A stretch of 64,000 nucleotides of DNA, taken from the NCBI RefSeq assembly GCF_017695955.1, contig NZ_JAAORO010000001.1, forward strand, positions 124,001 to 188,000, written 5' to 3'. Of the stretch, positions 9,865 to 19,210 are shown piece after piece. The DNA comes from Prochlorococcus marinus XMU1419. Lineage in GTDB: Bacteria; Cyanobacteriota; Cyanobacteriia; PCC-6307; Cyanobiaceae. The stretch's first letter is position 1. Every line of letters begins with the position of its first letter. The position numbers were made by a program, and so were the translations under genes. The notes beneath the pieces were generated by a model. The model was not told the origin of the DNA. It saw nothing but the letters and a program-made list of their open reading frames with translations, and searched no databases.

Positions 9865-10761
9865 ATGACAGTTGCATGGGTATTCCCTGGACAAGGTTCA
9901 CAAAAAATTGGAATGGCAAAACAAATTGAAAATTTGCCAGGCACAAAGGAAAGATTTAGTTATGCCTCTGAAATATTTGAGAGAAATTTATTTGAAATTT
10001 GTGAGTTAAATGTTGAACCAATAAATCCTCTTAGTGATTTAAATAATACAAGCAATACACAAATTTGTCTTTTTTTAGTTGAGTCAATTTTATTAGATGC
10101 CTTAAAGAATAATGGTTTAAAACCAAATTATGTTGCTGGGCACAGTTTAGGAGAAATTACGGCACTATATTGCGCAGATGTTTTTTCATTCCAAGATTGT
10201 GTATCACTAATAAAAGTAAGATCTCAATTAATGTTGAACGCTGTGAAAGGATCTATGGCTGCAGTAATTGGGTTTGATAGAAATCAACTTGATTTATTAG
10301 TAAAAAAAATTGATGATGTTGTTATTGCTAACGATAATAGCTCTTCTCAAGTTGTTTTATCAGGATCTGATGAAGCATTAGATAATTTATCTAGAGAAAT
10401 TTCTTGCAAAAAATTTCTGAAGTTAAATGTCTCAGGTGCATTTCATTCACCATTTATGAATGAGCCTTCAGCACAATTTTCTGAGTACTTAAAGCAGATT
10501 AAATTTAAAAATCCCTCTTTTCCAGTAATAAGTAATTATGAACCTTCGCTTTGTAGCGATCCGAATGAACTTAAAATTAGATTAGAAAATCAAATGTGTA
10601 ATGGGGTTCGGTGGCGAGAAACAATGGATTTAATGGCAAAAGATACTGATCTTCATATTGTTGAAATTGGCCCCTCAAATGTACTTAGCGGTTTAGGGAA
10701 AAGACATCTTAAGGATGTAAAAATTTCTCAAGTTTCATCTTCTGATCAAATAAATTATTAA
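9865..10761 (+). CDS. fabD: Malonyl-CoA:ACP transacylase
   Basis: Loads malonyl groups onto acyl carrier protein for fatty-acid elongation. The 298 aa protein has the FPGQGSQ start motif, the nucleophile Ser94 in GHSLGE and the catalytic His195 in SGAFHSPFM. Length is normal. It is tightly packed between fabH and plsC on the same strand, consistent with one lipid operon. Confidence 0.95.
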   Translation: MTVAWVFPGQGSQKIGMAKQIENLPGTKERFSYASEIFERNLFEICELNVEPINPLSDLNNTSNTQICLFLVESILLDALKNNGLKPNYVAGHSLGEITALYCADVFSFQDCVSLIKVRSQLMLNAVKGSMAAVIGFDRNQLDLLVKKIDDVVIANDNSSSQVVLSGSDEALDNLSREISCKKFLKLNVSGAFHSPFMNEPSAQFSEYLKQIKFKNPSFPVISNYEPSLCSDPNELKIRLENQMCNGVRWRETMDLMAKDTDLHIVEIGPSNVLSGLGKRHLKDVKISQVSSSDQINY

Positions 10762-10766
10762 TTTGA

Positions 10767-11387
10767 ATGAAAAATGATATTTATCAAAAATTAATCTATC
10801 AATTGGTTAGTAAACTTATTGTTTTACCTGTTTATAAATTTCTATTTCGAGGACATTTAATAGGTAGAGAAAATATTCCGCAAAAAGATTCTTTTATAAT
10901 GGTCTCTAATCATGGTTCTTTACTGGATCCTCCTTTATTAGGACATGCTCTTGGACGTAATATATCATTTATGGCTAAAGCAGAGCTTTTTAAAATACCT
11001 TTTCTTGGATTTATTATTAAAGCTTGTGGAGCTTATCCTGTAAAGAGGGGAATTGCAGATAAAAATACCATCCAAATAGCATGTAAAAAATTATCAAATA
11101 ACAATTGTATTGGCATTTTTATTGATGGTACTCGCCAAAAAAATGGGCAAGTTAATAAGCCAAAACAAGGCGCTGCATTATTAGCTTTTAAAAATCAAAA
11201 ATTATTATTGCCAGTTGCAATAGTAAATTCACATAGATTAATACGATTTAAATTCTTCATTCCTTGCTTTTCAAAAATAGTTATTAAAGTGGGAAAACCT
11301 GTACAGCCGCCTCAAAACTCATCAAAAGATGTTTTAAAATCTGTAACCATGAACCTTCAAGATAATATAAATAATTTGATTGGATGA
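10767..11387 (+). CDS. plsC: 1-acyl-sn-glycerol-3-phosphate acyltransferase
   Basis: Adds the second acyl chain to lysophosphatidic acid, giving phosphatidic acid for membrane lipids. The 206 aa protein has the catalytic NHGSLLD motif (NHx4D) at residues 48-54 and a later FIDGTR block in place of the usual EGTR. A hydrophobic N-terminal segment fits membrane association. It starts five bases after the fabD stop and ends four bases from the convergent tsaB. Confidence 0.92.
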   Translation: MKNDIYQKLIYQLVSKLIVLPVYKFLFRGHLIGRENIPQKDSFIMVSNHGSLLDPPLLGHALGRNISFMAKAELFKIPFLGFIIKACGAYPVKRGIADKNTIQIACKKLSNNNCIGIFIDGTRQKNGQVNKPKQGAALLAFKNQKLLLPVAIVNSHRLIRFKFFIPCFSKIVIKVGKPVQPPQNSSKDVLKSVTMNLQDNINNLIG

Positions 11388-11391
11388 ATAA

Positions 11392-12042
11392 TTAGTTGAA
11401 AGGAGAAATAGGATAAAGTGGAGAAACTTTTTGCCATGAATTTACATTTGCGTTTAAAAAATTTTTATTCGATAAATCTAATAATTTTGTTAAATCTTTT
11501 TCTTCATCATGATTTGCTTCAAAAAAAAGTTCTTTACTTTCTAATTCTTTAATAAGTTTCGGTAAAACCGTTTCTCGAATGACTAAATCTGCATTGTTTT
11601 CGTTATGAAAAATCTCATATTTGCCTGCAATAAATCCCTCTCGATTTAATTTTTTGTAAATCCAGAATGATTTTTTGTTAGCAAGAATATTATTTTTTAA
11701 TGCAATTCTTTTTGCCATTATTTCAAATGAACTAAAACTGTCTAATGGACAATTTAATTGTTGCGAAATTGTTCTTGCTAAAACGACGATAAGTCTTGAG
11801 GCATTAAAATTTGCCGGCCCTACACTGACAGCTATCTTATTTACTTTTTGTAAGTTTTCTATTGAAATAAATTTATTAAAATCAACTATTAAGTTGTTGC
11901 ATAAGTTCTTATCAAATTCTTTGATGAATAATTGATCAGATGCATGATTATCGTTCTTTCTGTATCCAAATCCAAAAGAATTATCTGTGCTGTGTATCGC
12001 TAATGTAGGTATGTTATGTCTTCGTTTGGGATTGTTCGTCAT
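11392..12042 (-). CDS. tsaB: tRNA threonylcarbamoyladenosine protein TsaB (YeaZ family)
   Basis: Non-catalytic partner of TsaD in making the t6A base next to the anticodon of ANN-decoding tRNAs. The 216 aa protein has the ASKHA-fold N-terminal strand (TLAIHSTDNSFGFG) and the segment AVSVGPANFNASRLIVVLARTI, which corresponds to the family block G-PGSFTGLRIG in degenerate form. The C-terminal half is diverged, and the family assignment rests on the fold pattern and on the plsC/ycf34 neighbourhood. It lies nine bases downstream of ycf34 on the same strand. Confidence 0.8.
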   Translation of the reverse strand: MTNNPKRRHNIPTLAIHSTDNSFGFGYRKNDNHASDQLFIKEFDKNLCNNLIVDFNKFISIENLQKVNKIAVSVGPANFNASRLIVVLARTISQQLNCPLDSFSSFEIMAKRIALKNNILANKKSFWIYKKLNREGFIAGKYEIFHNENNADLVIRETVLPKLIKELESKELFFEANHDEEKDLTKLLDLSNKNFLNANVNSWQKVSPLYPISPFN

Positions 12043-12051
12043 GTATTACTT

Positions 12052-12303
12052 TTAAGTAGGCAATTTCATGCCTGGATAGTATTTAGACCATTTACCAAAT
12101 TCGTTCGTAAAACTTTCACAAGATTGGACATCCCAATCAGTTTTGTAAGTGCCATTCTTATCTTTAATTATACTGACATGGATGAATGGCTTTTTTGCTT
12201 TAAAATCAGGTATATCGCAAATATGATCAACACCATGATTATTTTCGACATCATGATAAGTAATACATCTATCTACCCATTTACAGTTGATGCAAATGCA
12301 CAT
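12052..12303 (-). CDS. ycf34: Ycf34 iron-sulfur protein
   Basis: Small protein of 83 aa found in cyanobacteria and some plastids. Four cysteines crowd the N terminus (residues 2, 4, 7 and 13, MCICINCKWVDRC). In Synechocystis this protein was reported to bind an Fe-S cluster and to influence phototrophic growth and redox balance. No membrane segment is evident. It is divergent from the CCA/poly(A) polymerase gene across 14 bases and is followed by tsaB. Confidence 0.9.
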   Translation of the reverse strand: MCICINCKWVDRCITYHDVENNHGVDHICDIPDFKAKKPFIHVSIIKDKNGTYKTDWDVQSCESFTNEFGKWSKYYPGMKLPT

Positions 12304-12317
12304 ACTGAATAAATAAA

Positions 12318-13535
12318 ATGAAAAATAATATTCTCACCGATCATACACTAATAATTGAAAAATTAGAAAGAAGTATAAAATTCTATAATTTGGATCCTAT
12401 TGTATCTTTTTTACCTAAGGGATCATATTTAGTTGGTGGTTATATAAGAAATATTATTTTAGGAAGAGTAACGGAAAAGGTTGATGTTGATATTGTTGTA
12501 CCTTTAAATGCTATTAAAATTGGAAAAAAAATTGCAGAAAATCATAAATTAAAATTCGTAATTTTAGATAAAAAAAGAGAAGTGGTAAGAATTATTTTTA
12601 ATCATATTTCAATTGATATTGCAAATCAGAGTTCTTCTACTATCCAAGGAGATTTGTCCAGCAGGGACTTTTCAATTAATTCAATTGCTTTCTTATTTGA
12701 TAAAAAGTGTTTATTTGACCCATTAAATGGCCTAAAAGACCTAGAACTTTCATTGCTGAAAACTTATTCAGAAATAAATTTGCTTAATGACCCTTTAAGA
12801 ATATTGAGATGTTTTCGATTCGTTGCGGAGTTGAATTTTAAGATTGATTTAAAATTAGTAACTTTTATAAAAAAAAATAAAGCAAAATTATGTCTTGTTG
12901 CTCGAGAGAGGATAAATTATGAAATACAAAAAATATTAAATGGGGCAAATGCTCTTGAAGCCTTAATATTGGTAAAAAAAATGAACATATTTGAATCTGA
13001 TTATTTATATAAAGATTCTTTTTTTTTGGATTTAGAGGAAATTGATTATGAGTGCCTTAATCAAGATGAAAAAGATAAATTCTTACCACTATTCTTTGTT
13101 GGCCAGATTTTAGATGTTGTATCTTTAGAGAAACTTAAATTTAATAGAGCTGAAATAACAAAAACTAAATTATTGAGAAAGTGGCATGTTTTTTTGAAGA
13201 AAAAAAATGTTTCTAAGTTAAATGAATTAGATAGGTTTAAATTACATCAAGAATTAGAAATGTTTCTTCCATCTTTTATTTTTTACTTACCTCAAGATTT
13301 ACGCCTTGATTGGCTTAGTAGATGGCGTGACAAGGATGACAAATTATTTCATCCCTCAAATTATCTTAATGGTGATGTTATAAAAAAAATTTTTAAAATA
13401 AATGATGGTCCTATATTAGGAGAGCTTTTGCAATATCTCTCAAAGGAACTCGCATATAAAAGATTGAATAATTTTGATGAAGCTATTTATAAAGCAAAGC
13501 AATGGATTGAACAAAATGCGCCAAAATGTGATTAA
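12318..13535 (+). CDS. tRNA CCA-adding / poly(A) polymerase family nucleotidyltransferase
   Basis: Class II nucleotidyltransferase of 405 aa. The head domain has SYLVGGYIRNIILGR and DVDIVV, where the metal-binding carboxylates sit. A second block (QGDLSSRDFSINSIAF) and the flexible-loop/template region (DPLNGLKDL, DPLRILRCFRFVAEL) follow. These motifs are shared by CCA-adding enzymes and poly(A) polymerases, which cannot be separated safely by eye. No HD domain is obvious at the C terminus. It acts on tRNA 3' ends or on RNA tails. Confidence 0.88.
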   Translation: MKNNILTDHTLIIEKLERSIKFYNLDPIVSFLPKGSYLVGGYIRNIILGRVTEKVDVDIVVPLNAIKIGKKIAENHKLKFVILDKKREVVRIIFNHISIDIANQSSSTIQGDLSSRDFSINSIAFLFDKKCLFDPLNGLKDLELSLLKTYSEINLLNDPLRILRCFRFVAELNFKIDLKLVTFIKKNKAKLCLVARERINYEIQKILNGANALEALILVKKMNIFESDYLYKDSFFLDLEEIDYECLNQDEKDKFLPLFFVGQILDVVSLEKLKFNRAEITKTKLLRKWHVFLKKKNVSKLNELDRFKLHQELEMFLPSFIFYLPQDLRLDWLSRWRDKDDKLFHPSNYLNGDVIKKIFKINDGPILGELLQYLSKELAYKRLNNFDEAIYKAKQWIEQNAPKCD

Positions 13536-13594
13536 ATACACATAGCTTAGTTTTGTTTAGAAGTTCAGACTTCAAAATCATTTTTAAAAAATTT

Positions 13595-14014
13595 ATGAGC
13601 ATTCGTATCTACATTGGTAACTTACCACAAGAATTTAATCCAAAAGAATTTGATTCAATTATAAAATCAGTTTCTGACTCGATAAGATTTAAAGCAGTTC
13701 TAGATAAGGAAACTAAAGAATGCAGAGGCTTTGGTTTCGCAACAACGAACAATGAAGAGAATGCTAGTTTACTAATTCAAAAATTAAATGGTTTTGAATT
13801 TAATGGTTCAAAATTAAGAGTTGAGCTTTCAGAGAAGAAAGATTCTGCTTCAAATAAAAAAAATAGTGGAAGCTTCAATAAGAATAAGAAGAGGAAAGAC
13901 TTTAAGAAAATTGTTCATAGTGATGCACCTAATCTTCAAGCGCCTGATCCAAGATGGGCTGGAGAATTATCTAAATTAAAAGATTTGTTGGCTAATCAAA
14001 AAACACCTGCTTAG
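13595..14014 (+). CDS. RRM-type RNA-binding protein
   Basis: Single RNA-recognition-motif protein of 139 aa, like the Rbp proteins of cyanobacteria. RNP2 is IYIGNL at residues 5-10 and RNP1 is RGFGFATT at 44-51. The tail (about 85-115) is basic and Ser/Asn/Lys-rich and ends with a short segment around APDPRWAGELSKLKDL. I take the ATG at 13595; an in-frame TTG at 13553 would add 14 residues with no family match. It probably binds mRNA; cyanobacterial Rbps respond to cold or help place mRNAs at the thylakoid. It abuts crtB tail to tail. Confidence 0.88.
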   Translation: MSIRIYIGNLPQEFNPKEFDSIIKSVSDSIRFKAVLDKETKECRGFGFATTNNEENASLLIQKLNGFEFNGSKLRVELSEKKDSASNKKNSGSFNKNKKRKDFKKIVHSDAPNLQAPDPRWAGELSKLKDLLANQKTPA

Positions 14015-14923
14015 TTATTTAATTCGAGAAATTAAAAAAGATATAGGAATTTCAAAAGCTTTTACTGAATTTTTTACAAAAGCTCTGTTGTTAAAAACAT
14101 CATAATCTAACCTTTCAATAGAGTCTAATATTCCTCTGTAGAGACGTAAAGATGTCCATACTGGCCATCTTGCATCTGAACTTAACCATTTTATTCCATC
14201 TTCAGACTTTTGGAACCAATCGCGAGCTCTTATTAATTGAAAGTTCATAAGTGCCTTCCACTGATTGTTTATTTCCCCTTTTAAAAGTTCTTCCTCAGAA
14301 TAGTTAAATTTTTCAATATCCTCTTGTGGGATATAAATCCTACCTCTTTGTCTATCTTCTCCTACATCTCGTAAGATATTCGTTAATTGATTTGCTATAC
14401 CCAAAGCTATGGCTGCATCTGATGGGTCGGGCTTGGCACTCCATGGCGCAGAAGTATAAGCGCTATCAATCCCCATAACATTTTGCGTCATTAAACCAAC
14501 AGTCCCTGCTACTCTATAGCAATAAAGTTTTAATTCTTCAAAATTTTTGTATCTGAATTTATTGAGATCCATCCTTTGACCCTCTATCATATCCAGGTAA
14601 GGTTTAATACTTTGTGGATAATTTTTGATCGTATCTAATAAAACTGCATCTAATTCGGATTTAGTATTGCCCCTGAATACATTCTTTGTATTTTCTTCCC
14701 ATGCATCTAAATTATCTGAAAGTTCCTCTTTGGACTTAGTTGAAGCTTCTAAGCTATCCATTATTTCATCAGTTCTTCTACACCATACGTAAATAGCCCA
14801 AATGGCTTTTCTTTTTTTTAGTGGCAGTAGCAGAGTGCCCAAGTAGAAAGTTTTAGCCCATTCTTGGGTTTCTTTACGGCAGATCTCATATGCTTGATCT
14901 AGTTGAGAAATTGAATTTTTCAA
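14015..14923 (-). CDS. crtB: Phytoene synthase
   Basis: Joins two geranylgeranyl diphosphates into 15-cis-phytoene, the first committed carotenoid step. The 302 aa protein has both Asp-rich Mg-binding motifs: DEIMD in the WCRRTDEIMDS block and DVGED in LTNILRDVGEDRQRGRIY. Length is typical. It follows pds by 36 bases on the same strand, so the first two carotenoid enzymes are likely cotranscribed. Confidence 0.95.
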   Translation of the reverse strand: MKNSISQLDQAYEICRKETQEWAKTFYLGTLLLPLKKRKAIWAIYVWCRRTDEIMDSLEASTKSKEELSDNLDAWEENTKNVFRGNTKSELDAVLLDTIKNYPQSIKPYLDMIEGQRMDLNKFRYKNFEELKLYCYRVAGTVGLMTQNVMGIDSAYTSAPWSAKPDPSDAAIALGIANQLTNILRDVGEDRQRGRIYIPQEDIEKFNYSEEELLKGEINNQWKALMNFQLIRARDWFQKSEDGIKWLSSDARWPVWTSLRLYRGILDSIERLDYDVFNNRAFVKNSVKAFEIPISFLISRIK

Positions 14924-14959
14924 AAAGTTTTAACTAAATTTAAAATTACTGGAATGTTT

Positions 14960-16399
<1,440 letters not shown>

Positions 16400-16412
16400 T
16401 TAAAGTTAGAAC

Positions 16413-16418
16413 ATTATA
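16413..16418 (-). promoter_or_regulatory. Possible -10 element for pds-crtB
   Basis: The plus strand reads ATTATA, so the minus strand has a perfect TATAAT about 55 bases before the pds ATG. No good -35 is visible; the region 17-19 bases upstream is A-rich (TTACAA). Such -10-only promoters are common in Prochlorococcus. Inference from consensus. Confidence 0.35.
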
Positions 16419-16447
16419 TTTTTTTTCGTTGATTATTTTGTAAAATT

Positions 16448-16795
16448 ATGGAAAAAATGCTTTTAAAATCAACTACTCGACATGTAAGGATTTTTACTGC
16501 AAAAGTTGTTGATGAAGAATTACAGTTTCACCCCAACAAACTTACACTTGATTTAGATCCCGATAACGAGTTTATTTGGAGTGAAGATGCTTTAAAAAAA
16601 GTTAATGAAAGATTTAGTGAATTAGTTAAAGAAAGATCAGGAAAGAATTTAGATGATTACGAACTTAGGAAAATAGGTTCAGAATTAGAGGGTTTAATTA
16701 AATATTTGCTTCAAAATGGGCAATTGAGTTATAACCCTGATTGTAAAGTAATGAACTACTCAATGGGTTTACCAAAGACAAATAAAGTATTGTGA
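16448..16795 (+). CDS. ndhM: NDH-1 subunit M
   Basis: Cyanobacteria- and plastid-specific hydrophilic subunit of the NAD(P)H/ferredoxin:plastoquinone oxidoreductase, placed at the ferredoxin-facing arm. The 115 aa protein matches the family in its N-terminal [13 protein letters not shown] block and the central [13 protein letters not shown]. The stop overlaps the next gene's GTG by four bases, so translation of the two is probably coupled. Confidence 0.92.
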   Translation: MEKMLLKSTTRHVRIFTAKVVDEELQFHPNKLTLDLDPDNEFIWSEDALKKVNERFSELVKERSGKNLDDYELRKIGSELEGLIKYLLQNGQLSYNPDCKVMNYSMGLPKTNKVL

Positions 16796-17415
16796 AAAGA
16801 CCACCCTCAAATAGAAGGCCTCGGAGCGGCTCAAATAGAAGTTATTACTCTTCAAATCCAAGAGAAAATGATTCTTATCGACTAAGAAATAATAGTTTGC
16901 CTTCTTCTTCTGAACAAAAGATCAACTTTAATACTGGAACTATTGCCGTTCTAGCAGGGGTATTAATTCTTGGAGTTGGTATTGGGAGCGCAATTACTAG
17001 TACAACTGATGGCGGACAGGGAAATATTGCTAGTCAACAACAATTAGATATGGCTGTTCCAGATCCTGAATTTTGCAGGCAATGGGGCGCAAGTGCATTT
17101 GTTATTGACGTTGAAATGTATACAACACTTAATCCATCCACAAGTTTTGTTACTCAACCAGCTCTACAACCAGGATGTGTAATTCGAAGGGAGAATTGGA
17201 CAGTTTTGCAAAAACAAGGAGCGATTAGTAATGAAGACGTAAGAGAATGTAAGCAAAGAATGAATACTTTTGCTTATATTGGATCTATACGCGATAAACC
17301 GATAGTTAAGTGTGTTTATCAAACTGATGTCAACGAAAATAAATTTATAATAAAAGGTGATGGACAAGCCGAAGATGGAGGAGTGGGAATTAATAAAGAG
17401 GCGATTCAGTTCTGA
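16792..17415 (+). CDS. DUF3172-type membrane-anchored protein
   Basis: Protein of 207 aa in three parts. A basic, Ser/Arg/Asn-rich N terminus spans residues 1-42, one transmembrane helix about 47-67 ([18 protein letters not shown]), and a soluble domain about 85-200 has Cys residues in PEFCRQW, PGCVI, VRECKQR and VKCVYQ that could form disulfides. I recognise the soluble domain as a cyanobacterial conserved family (DUF3172); its function is unknown to me. The start is a GTG that overlaps the ndhM stop (GTGA), suggesting a link to NDH-1, though adjacency alone is weak evidence. Confidence 0.8.
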   Translation: MKRPPSNRRPRSGSNRSYYSSNPRENDSYRLRNNSLPSSSEQKINFNTGTIAVLAGVLILGVGIGSAITSTTDGGQGNIASQQQLDMAVPDPEFCRQWGASAFVIDVEMYTTLNPSTSFVTQPALQPGCVIRRENWTVLQKQGAISNEDVRECKQRMNTFAYIGSIRDKPIVKCVYQTDVNENKFIIKGDGQAEDGGVGINKEAIQF

Positions 17416-17421
17416 TTAAAT

Positions 17422-18366
17422 TTATATTTGCCTTAATGGGCTCTCTAAACTAGCAAATTGAGGTAATATATTTTTTTTAAAAACCTCTGATGCCCTAGAA
17501 GTATATCTTGATGGATTTGTAATTAATTTTAGTTCTCTTTTTACTTCTAAGTCAGCAACAAATGCTTTGTGGATTGTTCCGGCCGCCAATTCTCTTTCAA
17601 TAGAAACAACAGGTAAAAACGAAGCCCCTAGACCTGACTGAACTGCATTCTTTATCGCTTCAAGAGAGTTAAGTTCCATTTCTATTTTTAATCTTTGAAT
17701 GTCTAGTCCAGAATCTTGAAGAAGTTTATCAACAACTTTCCTTGTTGTAGATTGAGTGTCTAATGTTACGAAGTTTAATTTGTATAAGTCTTCTTTTAAA
17801 AGTTCTTTTTTGTTAGATAGTTTATGTTTAGAGGGTAAAACTAGTGCTAATTCATCTGTTGCATATGGAATAACTTGTAGCAAATTTTCTAAATCACTTG
17901 GCAATTGTCCTCCAATAATGGCTAAGTCAATTTGTCCATTAGCAACACTCCATCCGGTTCTCCTAGTGCTATGAACTTGAAGTTGAACAGACACATCAGG
18001 ATATTTTTGTCTAAAAAGCCCTATCATCCTTGGCATTAAATAAGTTCCAGTTGTTTGACTGGCTCCAATGATAAGAGTCCCGCCTTTTAAACTATTCAAA
18101 TCTTCAATAGCTTTACAAGCTTCGTCGCATTGATTCAATATTCGTTCACAATATTCAAGCAGAAGTCTTCCTGCTTCAGTTAATAAAGCTTTTCTACCAC
18201 CTCTATCGAAAATTGTAATCTCAAGTTGTTTTTCTAAATTTTGTATTTGTAAACTCACTGCAGGTTGAGTGACATAAAGTAGATCAGCAGCTTTTTTAAA
18301 GCTTCCTTGTGCTGCGATAGCTTTTAATATTCTTAATTGGTCGAGTGTAAATGGTAATTCTGGCAT
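17422..18366 (-). CDS. rbcR: LysR-family regulator RbcR (Ycf30)
   Basis: LysR-type transcription factor, 314 aa. The N-terminal winged helix-turn-helix ([33 protein letters not shown]) is followed by a co-inducer domain from about residue 90. High similarity to the RbcR/Ycf30 group that controls RuBisCO genes in cyanobacteria and red plastids is my reading of the conserved N terminus and the [16 protein letters not shown] segment. It is divergent from the NnrU-family gene across 82 bases that contain two inverted repeats of LysR-site form. It converges on the DUF3172-type gene. Confidence 0.87.
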   Translation of the reverse strand: MPELPFTLDQLRILKAIAAQGSFKKAADLLYVTQPAVSLQIQNLEKQLEITIFDRGGRKALLTEAGRLLLEYCERILNQCDEACKAIEDLNSLKGGTLIIGASQTTGTYLMPRMIGLFRQKYPDVSVQLQVHSTRRTGWSVANGQIDLAIIGGQLPSDLENLLQVIPYATDELALVLPSKHKLSNKKELLKEDLYKLNFVTLDTQSTTRKVVDKLLQDSGLDIQRLKIEMELNSLEAIKNAVQSGLGASFLPVVSIERELAAGTIHKAFVADLEVKRELKLITNPSRYTSRASEVFKKNILPQFASLESPLRQI

Positions 18367-18391
18367 CTATTGTGCCTGCTATTATTTATAA

Positions 18392-18422
18392 TTCTAATGC
18401 TTAGAAGTATTCTTGTTAAGAA
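18392..18422. promoter_or_regulatory. Two adjacent inverted repeats of LysR T-N11-A form
   Basis: TTCTAATGCTTAGAA at 18392-18406 is a perfect 6-3-6 inverted repeat. TTCTTGTTAAGAA at 18410-18422 is a perfect 5-3-5 repeat. Their centres lie 17 bases apart, in the gap between rbcR and the divergent NnrU-family gene. Each contains T-N11-A, the loose consensus of LysR-type sites. Likely use is RbcR autoregulation and perhaps control of the gene pair on the other side (NnrU-family gene and ndhF). The repeats are seen; their use is inferred. Confidence 0.55.
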
Positions 18423-18448
18423 CAAAATTATTTGAATAGCCGAAACCT

Positions 18449-19177
18449 ATGGAGACACATAAAACATCTGTAGAAATATTATTGTTGATTTTAATTTTTG
18501 CAGTAATTCATAGTGGCGGAGCTGCTTTAAGAATTAAAGCAGAATCAATTATAGGACCAAGATTATGGCGGTTATGCTTTGTTTTTTTTAGTTTGCCATC
18601 AGCAATTGTTTTAATTAGTTACTTTCTAGTACACAGATATGACGGAATAAGACTATGGAATTTTCAAGGGAATAGTTTTGTTTTTGTAATAGTTTGGTTT
18701 TTAACGGCAATAAGTTTTTTATTTTTATATCCCGCTACTTATAATTTGTTAGAAATTCCCTCAGTTTTAAAACCTAAAGTGAGAATTTATGGGACAGGAA
18801 TAATGAGAATTACAAGACATCCGCAAGCTTTTGGTCAGATAATTTGGTGTTTTGCACATACTTTATGGATTGGGACAACATTCACATTAATAACTTCTTT
18901 TGGATTAATTTTGCACCATCTTTTCGCAATATGGCATGGCGATAGGAGATTAGCTAAAAGGTTTGGAGAGGAATTTGAAAAGTTTAAAAAAAATACTTCC
19001 ATCATCCCATTTATGGCAATAATTGAAGGGAGGCAAGAATTAAAAATTAAAGAATTTTTTAGGCCATCTCAGCTTGGTATACTAATTGCAATAGGCTTAC
19101 TTTGGTGGTCCCATCAATATATAAATATTGCTGTTCAAACATTTAATTCATCATTTTTGTCTGAATTTTTCAATTGA
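18449..19177 (+). CDS. NnrU-family membrane protein, candidate zeta-carotene isomerase (Z-ISO)
   Basis: Multi-helix membrane protein of 242 aa, named NnrU in many genomes after a denitrification gene. The conserved core is RHPQAFGQIIWCFAHTLW followed by HHLFAIWHGDRR, with several His that could ligate heme. The same family contains plant Z-ISO and its cyanobacterial counterpart, which isomerise the 15-cis bond of tri-cis-zeta-carotene between phytoene and zeta-carotene desaturation. Prochlorococcus has no denitrification, and pds-crtB lies 2 kb away, so Z-ISO is the better reading. It is followed by ndhF after 33 bases. Confidence 0.75.
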   Translation: METHKTSVEILLLILIFAVIHSGGAALRIKAESIIGPRLWRLCFVFFSLPSAIVLISYFLVHRYDGIRLWNFQGNSFVFVIVWFLTAISFLFLYPATYNLLEIPSVLKPKVRIYGTGIMRITRHPQAFGQIIWCFAHTLWIGTTFTLITSFGLILHHLFAIWHGDRRLAKRFGEEFEKFKKNTSIIPFMAIIEGRQELKIKEFFRPSQLGILIAIGLLWWSHQYINIAVQTFNSSFLSEFFN

Positions 19178-19200
19178 CAGTCTAAAATCGTAAATATAAG
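19174..19200 (+). promoter_or_regulatory. Possible ndhF promoter
   Basis: A perfect TTGACA at 19174-19179 overlaps the stop of the NnrU-family gene, and TATAAG at 19195-19200 lies 15 bases further on. Transcription would start only a few bases before the ndhF ATG at 19211. The spacing is short, so this is tentative. Confidence 0.25.
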
Positions 19201-19210
19201 TTTTAAAAAG

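Noticed and set aside
13553-13594. TTG start adding 14 residues to the RRM protein
   Set aside because: The ATG at 13595 begins directly with the RNP2 strand as in the family; the extension has no family match.
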